DNA of 64,000 nucleotides, taken from NCBI GenBank assembly GCA_933228895.1, contig OW121856.1, forward strand, positions 20,663,805 through 20,727,804, read 5' to 3'. This document shows positions 24,470-33,055 of this stretch, piece after piece; the stretch's first letter is position 1, and every line of letters begins with the position of its first letter. The DNA is from Platycnemis pennipes (Eukaryota > Arthropoda > Insecta > Odonata > Platycnemididae). The notes beneath the pieces are model-generated. The model ran no database searches and was not told the origin of the DNA. It saw only the letters and a program-made list of their open reading frames with translations. Position numbers and translations under genes: made by a program.

Positions 24470-25090
24470 TGTTTCTTCCAAGTTGATCTTATGTCTTGGC
24501 TCCGACTAAGCATTTTTTAGCAATGGCAGAAAGACGAAATTGCTACATATTCATTCCTATTTGGTGTTTCTAGAATTGACATTAGGAAGATTTCCCGTAA
24601 GATTGTAAGGCCGAAGACCAATGTAAGATTTTTCATAGCCCAGCTAAAAATACTTGCGCTCAACCGTTTTCTTGGTTGCGGTCTTTCGGATTATGCCACT
24701 GGTTTATAGTCTTCCTCACGCAGTGAAACCTGACCACCACGTCATTTTCTAGCTGTCTTCTCCTTGGGCCCAGCCACCTACGTAATCATTGCGTAGGTCG
24801 GAGATTTCCACTCCTCCTTTTCCTCCTCAAGTTCTTTTCAGAGCCGAAGCCCACCTCTCCTATAAAACCGATCTTATAGGGATTCCTTCCCTCTTATAGC
24901 TGTTCTTTTGTGGAACGTTCAGCAGGTGATTCTTCCCCGTAGTTCCAGGCTCTTCATCCATGGTGTACTCTTCTCGTATGATGAGTCATGATCAGGAATG
25001 TATTCTGCGCTAGATAATTATGGGAGAAATCATTCAGGTCAGTCAGTGTGCGCCTTTTTTCGGTAAACGGAGTTGCTCAGGTATTCATAC
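24470..25090. other. Unassigned, possible old repeat
   Basis: No gene recognised. A dense mid-GC segment (about 24640-24800) includes a short palindromic stretch around ACCTACGTAATCATTGCGTAGGT. It may be a repeat not otherwise represented in this window. Confidence 0.35.
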
Positions 25091-25098
25091 TTGTAGTA

Positions 25099-25500
25099 AT
25101 CTACTTCTAGATCTACGTAAAACTCCGCGAGCCACCATGAGGATTGAGGCAGAGGGTAAGATCACCAAAAATGCACTTCTTTTTTGGAACTAAGAGCTAC
25201 AATGCTACTTCCAAATGTAAATGTGTTATACATAAGATTAACGAGCTACTAGATAGTTAATGTCTACATAGTGATGAAAAGATTACTGGTTAGAAATGCT
25301 ATCTCTAAATATATTTATCTATATTTCCCTAGTATTTCAGTAATGGCAAAGCATACTTTACACACTGCCGATTACTCCAATAATTTTCACCCATCTAGTC
25401 CTTTGCTATGCTGCCTATTATGTTTTTTTATATTTCGCTAGAAAAATGATATTTCAAATTAATCGGTACGACAATCTCTGTAATCTTATTCTCATTGTTA
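25099..25500 (-). repeat. LINE family A 3' UTR, minus strand
   Basis: Read on the minus strand it matches 5161-5500: the end of ORF2 at the high-coordinate side (AGATTGTCGTACCGAT near 25470), then the family A 3' UTR, then a degraded terminal hairpin. The GCAGGG half is lost at about 25118. Confidence 0.7.
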
Positions 25501-25669
25501 GCTCGTAATCATGACGTCCAGGAACGTGGGCCAATATTTTTTTTCATCGATTGTAATGGTAAACTTGATTGCTGGGTATTGCGCATTGAGATGTTTGAGG
25601 ATGATATCCATTCGTTGGTATTCATGAGTGTCCCTTTTCTGAACTTATATTCTCCGGCATATGTTGCTG

Positions 25670-25900
25670 GAGAATTGGGTTAGTGGCTAGAGAACTAAGT
25701 TCCCATCTCTATGACCCGTGTTCGAGTTCCGGCGGTGGTGGAGCTTTTTCAGCGGTATCCAGGGGGGTTTTGTTTCAAACAGTTGGGATTATGTCGAATA
25801 GGTAACCAAGGTTTCACGTGGCAAAAACATGAATTGTCCGCAAATTTGGTTGGGTTTCTCTCGAGGTTGAAAATCCTCGGTTTTCTCTCAACTCATTATC
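25670..25900 (+). repeat. tRNA-derived SINE
   Basis: A-box-like TTAGTGGCTAGAGAAC (from 25679) and B-box-like GTGTTCGAGTTCC (about 25719), followed by GTGGAGCTTTTTCAGCGGTA and later GGGTTTCTCTCGAGG. Head and body order match the SINEs at 2752 and 36552. The anticodon arm is not tRNA-like. Confidence 0.6.
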
Positions 25901-26039
25901 TTTTCTCTTATACATTCTACCCTTTACACACTTGCTCACCCATATTTTCAGTTTATTATGAACTTTCTACCGGTCGTATCCCTGAATGTTCCTGGTGTAA
26001 ATTCTAGGTGCAGAATTACATGATTTGCTGAAAAGGTCG

Positions 26040-26470
26040 ATTGAAATGGAGGCCGCTTTCAAAAATTTTAGAAAGGGCCGAGACAAAAGCCGAGAGGGAG
26101 GGTGATGGAGAGAGAAAACGGAAAAATGTGTGGAGTGAGAGTGAACGGAGAGTTATTACGACTTTTCGCCAGTCTTTTGTCGACCTGGAAACGAAAAGAA
26201 AGAATCCCCGGGGCCGTTTCCAACTCCCCGAGAGGCATTCTCATGTTCTCGCGCGTAAAAACTAAAAAAACAGGCGGCTTCCCTTATGCCTCATGCATAA
26301 TTTTTAATATTCCGACTTCCGGTTGCGCCCGGCGGCTCCCTAAGAAACCGATCCCCTTATCGAACCCCCCCCCCTCCCCTTTGCATGCTTCAACTGCCTC
26401 CTTTGGTACGTCACGCCCTGTGCGGGTATACAGAGCGAGAAAGAATGGGCCGACCAAGATATTGGGCCGA
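26040..26470. other. GC-rich islet
   Basis: Purine-rich then CpG-rich block with overlapping frames (26041-26265, 26102-26479). No recognised domain. Confidence 0.3.
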
Positions 26471-26984
26471 GAGCAATAAAGAGTGCGAAATACATGAGAG
26501 GAGCCGTACTCCTGTAAAAAGAAATATTTATGAAATTGCTTAACTAACTCTCTCCTAAAATTCTAAAAAAATTATTTCGTTGGCTGAGTTATTCCTTTTG
26601 ATATCAAATTCTAGTAACATTTTATGGAATAATAATCAATTCCTGTGATGTCTTTGTAATTTAATTGTAGAGATATTTATTTTTGAGCATTTTTACGTGT
26701 GTACGGGCACACATTCCTTACTTTTCATTGAATGGAAGATTGTTTAGGATATGGTTTACGTGCACATTCATACTTCTACTGCTATTCTGGCGGTAAATGT
26801 AAAAAAATGTTGTGCGAAGTGTTTTTTTTTTATATTTTTAATTAACACCTGTGAATATATTTCATCTGTATATATATAATAATTCCTTATCGTTAGCTAT
26901 TTTACTATTCAATTTTTGCGTCTTCTAGCTTTCCCAAGTCGGCAGTTACATGCCTTAACTGATAGCAAAAAGCAATCCACGTTC

Positions 26985-28235
26985 ACATCTACATGATACC
27001 CTTAATGTGTGTGTAAAAACATACACATCAAACATGTACTACATATTATACTGATACATATCATATTATAATCGAAACGTAGAAGATTCTAATTTTATAA
27101 AGAAAATTCTAATAGCAAAGCAAGGATGCACAAGCATGGTTACCTTGTAACTGCCTATGGTATCCATTGATAAACTTATATACGTATTATTGGATATATT
27201 AATAGCTAGTAATATCCCTAATTTTACAAGAAAAGAAAGAAATTTTACATCTGACGGTTCAGAAAGTAAATCACTAATTTTATGTTAATGGTCCAGTCTA
27301 TCATAGTAAATTGAGAGCTCGCAAAATATTTTTAACGTCAACAGTAAAACTATTATCTTGGAGTGTAGTCAAGAGATTAAGTCTAAATTTGAACCTATAG
27401 CCTGACTCCAATTTTAGTTCATCAAATAGATTGGTTACGGTACTATGGTTATCATACCGTCCCTTTACAAATCTTGCTGATCTTGGCTGCACACGCTCCA
27501 TTTAGGCATTAAAGCCTATTTTGTAAGGATCCCGAAAACTGGCAGCGTACTACAAAAGAGGTCTAACAAGGGAAAAGTAGCAAATTTCTCGTACACAATG
27601 GCCCAGGCTACGTTACAATGGCCCAGCCTACGAATAGCTTGACCAATTATTTCACGTATGGGTTTAACCCAAGAAAGATGGTGACAAGATGTTTAATGGA
27701 TAAGAATAATGTCTCATAACAAGATATTTAATGGGTTTCACGCTTGTTAATCTGTTATTCTTAATGCAGTAAATGATATTATGAGAACTATTTTTTCTCC
27801 AAAAATTCATTACTACATATTTTTTCAAATTTAATTCCAACTACCATGTATCAAGACAGTTTTTAATTGCTTCTGGGTAGGCATTTATATATTCTTATCT
27901 TTTGGGCTGAGAATTTCCCTGTACCTACACTACCGCGTTATTGGCAAATAGACGAAGTTTACTTTTCACACCTTATTGATATCATTCATTCAGAGAAAGG
28001 AGCAGAGCGGGCCTATTGCACTACCTTGTGAAACACACGAAGTGACTTCAATCGCTGAAGAGGTAACACCGTCCAAAACAGCACTTAGCACGTGATCATG
28101 TAGAAAATATCTAATTCACAATAGTATGATATTACTGTTTAACCTATAAAATTCTAATTTCAGAAGTAAATTGCTATGAGTCACCTTGTCAAAAGCTTTG
28201 TTGAAGTTGAGTGAAAGCAATTGCATTGTGAAAAA
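26985..28235 (-). pseudogene. LINE family B copy with decayed RT domain
   Basis: Longest LINE copy in the window. On the minus strand it shows reverse-transcriptase motif A as Lys-Ala-Phe-Asp-Lys-Val (28182-28199) and motif B as Ser-Gln-Gly-Ser-Ala-Ile-Gly-Pro-Leu (within 28005-28040). Motif C is Phe-Ala-Asn-Asn (27937-27948), where active enzymes have Phe-Ala-Asp-Asp. A Leu-Ser-Trp-Val-Lys-like stretch follows near 27670, then Arg-Ser-Ala-Arg-Phe-Val-Lys-Gly-Arg-Tyr-Asp (about 27446-27485). The 3' UTR ends at 26985 in a degenerate hairpin and ATGTAGATGTG. Several stops and frameshifts, plus loss of both motif C aspartates, make it inactive. The type is CR1/Jockey-like; only the part from motif A onward was recognised. 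Confidence 0.85.
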
Positions 28236-28439
28236 ACGAGTGCTGTTCAGTTGTACGATAATCATTTGGCATTGAAGAAATGTATCACTTTTTTCTCTCT
28301 CAAAAATTGGTGTAAAAGTGAACTATAAGCCCAGTCTGCGCTTTTTATGAACGTAATTGTGGCTCATTGGTTCATTTTCAATGCCCCTTCAGTCCATCCA
28401 ATTATCATTCATCGAGTGCTATTAATTCCACGCTTGATA

Positions 28440-28740
28440 TACAGGCTATGATACGGTGATTGAACAAAAGGGATTGCATCATGGGCAGTGGCCACCGCTA
28501 AATATGGGGACAGCATTCGGAGTATCCCGCATCAATCTCTCGCGGACGGCGTGCCGCGGAGCAGATCACGTGATGAGCCTTGCGCCATGCATGCCTGTCG
28601 CTGTCCGTCAAATTCCTTGTTCCCGCGAGTGCAATTTCACAGGGGCATCATTGGACTGTCGCAGTCGCTGACATGGCAATGAATCCGACTCTTTCGAGGT
28701 CCTATTTCATGCGGCGTACGATCGTGCCCTGAATTTTGCC
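28440..28740. other. GC-rich islet
   Basis: Short CpG-rich block. Two overlapping frames (28456-28671, 28488-28682) without recognisable domains. Confidence 0.25.
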
Positions 28741-28824
28741 TCACTGTTTACCATGTGGACGATTTCAAAATTAAGTGTACTTAATCAAATATTTCATGGT
28801 AGTTTTATCGCAGGGGCTAATTGG

Positions 28825-28865
28825 TGTATATATGTATATATATGTGCGTGTGAGTATATATATGC
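28825..28865. repeat. TA/TG microsatellite
   Basis: Imperfect TATATATG repeats directly before a family C 3' end. Confidence 0.8.
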
Positions 28866-28930
28866 TAACAGGAGAGTTGAGTGGAGAGCTGCGTCCAGCC
28901 AATCTTAGGATTGTTGTCTAATAGTGATAT
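28866..28930 (+). repeat. LINE family C 3' end fragment
   Basis: GTTGAGTGGAGAGCTGCGTC followed by CAGCCAATCTTAGGATTG matches the last coding bases of family C. It is a severely truncated copy of about 65 bases. Confidence 0.7.
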
Positions 28931-29089
28931 AGGATCCTTAGTGAACAATCTCTGGATTGCTGTCTATCTCAATCTCAATTTCCTATCCTTGGTCCACAAT
29001 ATCTACATTGTTGACTATTAATAGGAAAAGGAAAATTGATAGGTTAAAAATGAAAATAAAGCATATAATTTATACTTTGTCGGAATGAT

Positions 29090-29445
29090 TTCTACATCTA
29101 CATAATACCCTGCAAGCCACCATAAAAGTGTGTAGCAGGGTATGAATGTACACCAAGCATTCATTTCATAGGTATAAAAAGAATTAGTAATAACATTCTA
29201 ATCTAAACTTCACAATTTAAAAAATTTAAAATAGTAAGGTAGCATGCAAAAACATGCTGTTAGTAGGGTTAGCTTAAAGTTATTATTCCAACATGAAATT
29301 ACCTATGCTATCCACACTCGTATTTTTTGTTATTGGATAAATTTACAGCTATTCATGACCCTAATTATACAAGGTAAAAAGGACATTTGGAATCTGTCAG
29401 TTCGGCAATCAATTTCTATAGTTTTGTGACTATGGTTCAGTACTA
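29090..29445 (-). repeat. LINE family B 3' end
   Basis: Minus-strand copy of the family B 3' UTR and the last codons of ORF2. The terminal hairpin (CCCTGCAAGCCACC / GTAGCAGGG) lies at 29108-29144 and is preceded by ATCTACATCTACATAATA, which is the reverse complement of the LINE 3' terminus. Confidence 0.8.
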
Positions 29446-29449
29446 TTTC

Positions 29450-30140
29450 TACTTTAATAATAGATAATGGCTGCTACATTTATTTCCCCCGTGTATTTTC
29501 ACTGGTATTCATTTAAGGAATTCCGGAAACCGTATTATTCCTTGCTGAGCATGTGAATCTAAGCTTTATCATGTACTTAACTCGGGAATTTCCTTATTTC
29601 TCTCTCGTGTTTTCCGTATTGGTTATAAATAGCTGTCTGTTATCTTTAAAACCTTAAGTTTTGTTGTGCGTAGATTTTTGTATCGTGGATTACTTCCCGT
29701 TGTCTCTTTCGGGAGCAGCTGCGTGTGGAGCTTCGTCTTCGTAGATATCGAGTTCATTATAGGCCACATCATGAAGCATTAAAGAACTGAAGAAATAGTT
29801 GTCATTTCCGGTATTTATTTGGGAGATATGCCCCCTTCCTCTACCGTCCCTGACCTTATTTGGTCATTTTTCATGCTGGCCATTCCCTCACTGACGTCTG
29901 GTAGCGATGACTCTGCCTGGATCCTGGGTCTTTTCGAGAGTTTTTCCTCGAGTAGTGGTCGAAAGTCTCTTCCATGCGGCTTACAGTCAAATGCATACGT
30001 CACGGTTTAAGCTCAAAGGTCGTTTTTCTTCTTCCACCGCCTCCCTTGTAGTCGCGAGATTCATTTGAAAGTACACATGTATTGCTTGCTAAAGTATATT
30101 GTTCTTTGCCCGGGCATTCGGTAGTCGGTTGTCGTTGTGG
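29450..30140. other. Unassigned; contains donor of a templated insertion
   Basis: No gene recognised. Bases 29867-29921 are the source-like copy of a segment found again at 30438-30491 within a duplicated SINE. Confidence 0.5.
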
Positions 30141-30147
30141 TGGAGGC

Positions 30148-30311
30148 GACCGATACCTGAGGCCATTTGCACCCAAGAGGGTGGGTGACTGAGTAAAGGT
30201 AGTAGTGTTCAGGGAACGGAGGAAGGGTGCAGAGGAACCCGGCGTCGGCATTAACCTCCTCTTAAAGACAGGCGCCAAGGGGACCAAGTCTTAATTTTAG
30301 TCTTAAGAGGT
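30148..30311 (-). repeat. 164-bp tandem duplication unit 1 (SINE 3' part)
   Basis: Starts GACCGATACCTGAGGCCATT and contains the SINE 3' module on the minus strand (GGCGCCAAGGGGACC, CCCGGCGTCGGCATTAA). Unit 2 begins at 30312 with the same sequence and only a few substitutions, so the offset is 164 bases. Confidence 0.85.
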
Positions 30312-30530
30312 GACCGATACCTGAGTCCATTTGCACCCAAGAGGGTGGGTGACTGAGTAAAGGTAGTAGTGTTCAGGGAACTGAGGAAGGGTACAGAGAA
30401 ACCCGGCGTCGGCATTAACCTCCTCTTAAAGACAGGATTTTCATGCTGGCAATTCCCTCACTGACGTCTGGTAGCGATGACTCTGCCTGGACAGGCGCCA
30501 AGGGGACCACGTCTTAATTTCCCATCCGAC
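30312..30530 (-). repeat. Tandem duplication unit 2 with 54-bp insert
   Basis: Repeats unit 1 up to GACAGG (about 30436). It then contains 54 bases (30438-30491) copied from 29867-29921, after which the GCGCCAAGGGGACCA stretch of the SINE module resumes. The SINE then continues through TCCCATCCGACGG towards its tRNA-like head at about 30640-30725. Confidence 0.85.
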
Positions 30531-30639
30531 GGACGGAGTGCTGAACTGAATTCGATATGAAGTTTAATCCCCAAGACACTCATGTTGCGACCGGTGTAGC
30601 AATAAAAAATTCTCCTTTTCCCAATTCCCGGGATTCGAT

Positions 30640-30725
30640 TCCTCGGGATTCCCGGGATTTGAACCCGGGCCCTCGTGATGGGAGGATAGTACTCTAGCCA
30701 CCACACCGTCCTGATCCCCGCACAC
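30640..30725 (-). repeat. tRNA-like head of SINE
   Basis: The minus strand reads GGTGGCTAGAGTAC (A box region) and GGTTCAAATCCCGGG (B box plus T stem). It belongs to the same SINE as the modules at 30148-30530. A duplicated CGGGATTC stretch (30628-30660) lies just downstream of the B box. Confidence 0.7.
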
Positions 30726-30899
30726 CTTCGGAGGATGAGAACATGTGAGGAGGGGTGGGTAGCACCAGAGGCCTCTGGATAGCATTCTCAACACTACTCC
30801 CATACTTATTATTTGGCAATCCAGAGGACCCTGGGAAGCACTACCTCTACCCCCTTCCGATCAGGAATTGTCTCTCGGCAAATATTTCATCAGAATCTC

Positions 30900-31060
30900 T
30901 ACCTGAGCTCTGAATGGATAGCACCACAAGTTAGGTGTTGTGCCCGTCGGTTTGGATGCTGAACCTTTAGACCCCATGGTCTCTTGCGTTGAGACTTGGC
31001 TAATGCCGACGCCGGGTTTCTCTCCCCCCATCCTTCAATCCTATCTGTATGCATCTCCTT
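30900..31060 (+). repeat. SINE body and 3' module, plus strand
   Basis: GTCGGTTTGGATGCTGAACC followed by CCCCATGG and GGCTAATGCCGACGCCGGG, then TTTCTCTCCC, in the same order as at 4232. It faces the SINE at 30148-30725, so the pair is tail-to-head inverted. The pol III head is unclear. Confidence 0.55.
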
Positions 31061-31115
31061 ATGGCTAGACGCGCCATTAAGTACGTGGCAAACTAGAAGT
31101 CGCTGCTCATAGTTC

Positions 31116-31445
31116 ATCTGCATAATACCCTGCAAGCCATCGTATATGGCAGGGGAGATTTATACCTAACATGCCTTACATATTATGATTAAAAAGGATT
31201 AATAACTATATTCTAGGCAAAACATAACATTAAAAAGATGTTCAGAGCGAAGTAAAATGCACAAACATGCTGATAGTTGGTTTAGCTTAAAGCTACGAGC
31301 TCGTATTATGTCAACATGAAGTTAAATGCCTATGCTATCCATGATCTACCTGTATATATAAATATATATGTTATTGAATATATTTATAATTATTTATATC
31401 CCGCATTGTTCAAGGAAAAAGGAATCCATCTAAAACCCAGTATAT
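31116..31445 (-). repeat. LINE family B 3' UTR
   Basis: ATCTGCATAATACCCTGCAAG at the low-coordinate end, then the family B UTR with TTTAGCTTAAAGCTA (about 31281) and TATGCTATCC (about 31330), reaching the ORF2 end near 31420. No intact frame. Confidence 0.75.
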
Positions 31446-31554
31446 ACCCACTCCATTTTATATTCTTTTCCTCTAACCACCCAGATGTGCGGGTTCTATA
31501 GTTCAGTTCATGAGGAATGTTACATACTTATATCACGTAGATTTTTGTCCTTGA

Positions 31555-31900
31555 CGATTTTGCGATTGCCGATAATTGAATGTCACGGTAGCAACGGCAC
31601 TTCTCCGCAATGGGGCTGCGTATATCTCCGTGTTTCTTTAAGGCATCGCCGTTTCCCCTCTTGCGGCCCTCGAAATGCAATTACTATGCCCTATACCAAC
31701 TCGGAAAGCCAGTTCCCGACGATTTCCCCTTCAGACGAGATACGTCGTCGAACGTGAAGACGCCAATCTCCATTCATCGAAGTGTGATCGGGACGGTTTT
31801 CGGATGGAAGTGACTCTCTTCCACGTGAACTCCGCTTCGAGATCTCTCCGTCGGCAACGTATTTGCAGTGAAAAATATATCGTGCCGTGAGAAATATAAA
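31555..31900. other. GC-rich islet
   Basis: CpG-rich block with four overlapping short frames on both strands and no recognised domain. Confidence 0.25.
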
Positions 31901-32389
31901 CACCACGGAAGTCATTGCTGCTGCATTGTCAACGTGGAGCTTGAATAGATCGCATGGTGCATAATTGAGGGTAGCTGGTTCCCAACGGACTTCTCTTGGA
32001 TTACAGCGAGAGTACCTAGAGATCTAGCAGAAAGACTTTTTTTCTGCTCTGGATTCGTGAAACGAAAAATAAAAATTTTCAATTCAACTCTCACTATTCC
32101 AAAAAACTTCAACACTTCCTAAGGAAATGTATTGCTGGTGTGTGTGCCAAGTTTAAATATGAAGTGTTATTTTATATGATTTTATGTTTAACCAGCGTGC
32201 GTGTTATGTGCGGCAAGGGTAGGTAGTTTAGGGGGCACATGTCGAAAAATGGTTTCCTCGGTCAATCCTATTGTTCCCGTCGGCCATATGCTACTGCCTC
32301 CTCTCATAATCACCTCAGTAAACCATATAAAAGCATAGCTTCTATGTAGGTAAAACTTATTTTCACATTAAGCCTAACGTTCCCATGAA

Positions 32390-32449
32390 CTTCATCATCA
32401 TCATGGGTCAACAATCCTAGGATTGGTTTGACATAACCCTCCACTCGAT
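32390..32449 (-). repeat. LINE family C fragment, downstream half of hAT-split copy
   Basis: The minus strand encodes Glu-Trp-Arg-Val, a Ser-Asn-Gln-Ser stretch and an ATG-rich tail. It is the continuation of the copy at 36180-36540; the hAT element lies between them and the last 8 bases (CACTCGAT) are duplicated on the other side. Confidence 0.85.
32442..32449. repeat. 8-bp target site duplication, left
   Basis: CACTCGAT immediately before the element; an identical octamer follows it at 36180-36187. Eight bases is the length expected for hAT elements. Confidence 0.95.
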
Positions 32450-32465
32450 CAGTGGCGTAGCGAGG
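32450..32465 (+). repeat. hAT left terminal inverted repeat
   Basis: CAGTGGCGTAGCGAGG. It pairs with 36164-36179 with one mismatch at position 13. Confidence 0.93.
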
Positions 32466-33055
32466 GGGGGGGTCCGGGGGGTCCGGACCCCCCCCGAAAT
32501 ATTAAGCCATATAAAAAAAATAATTAAGCATGGAGCAGGGGAACGTCTACAAATAATAAATTATCATACCGTTGTTAAAAAAGGTTTGTCCTTTTGTTTA
32601 AATAATAAATTATCAAACGATACGTTTGGGCTCGGCCGCTCGGGTAGTGTTAATAGCGGTGTTTGTATAGCTCATATAGGCACCATCGAGGTTTGTATAG
32701 CCCATACCTCTCTTCTCTACGACCGTGCTCTATGGTATAGCTGGCCGAATTTCGACTGTGGACTGTCAACAGTCTAGTTCGCACTCCAGCAGCGCCCGCG
32801 GCCCAGCGCTAGTGGAAGAACTGATCCATTGTTCCACATTGTCAGGCCCGGCAGTCCGCTGTCCGCCATTACGATCACAGCTGAAGATTGGCTTGTGTGT
32901 AGTTGAGGTAGTGACTTCTGTCGTGTCGTCAGCTAATTCGTAGTGAAATATAATTTCGTAGTGACAGTGACGGGGTGAGTGTTATTCTTTTGATGTTTGT
33001 TGAACGTTAAGGAATCAAGTTTTGATTGTACTCCTCACTACTGCTTCTTTTAAAA
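32466..33055 (+). promoter_or_regulatory. hAT 5' untranslated and promoter region
   Basis: Non-coding leader of the element. It contains the 18-base palindrome (32476-32493), two direct copies of a GTTTGTATAGCnCATA stretch (about 32662 and 32692), and a GC-rich part. A good splice-donor-like GGTGAGTG at about 32975 leaves open a 5' untranslated exon; no matching acceptor close to the start codon was obvious. Confidence 0.5.

Noticed and set aside
33026..33055. Upstream start for the hAT transposase
   Set aside because: The frame is open here but begins with TTG; the first ATG in frame is at 33056, in a good context.
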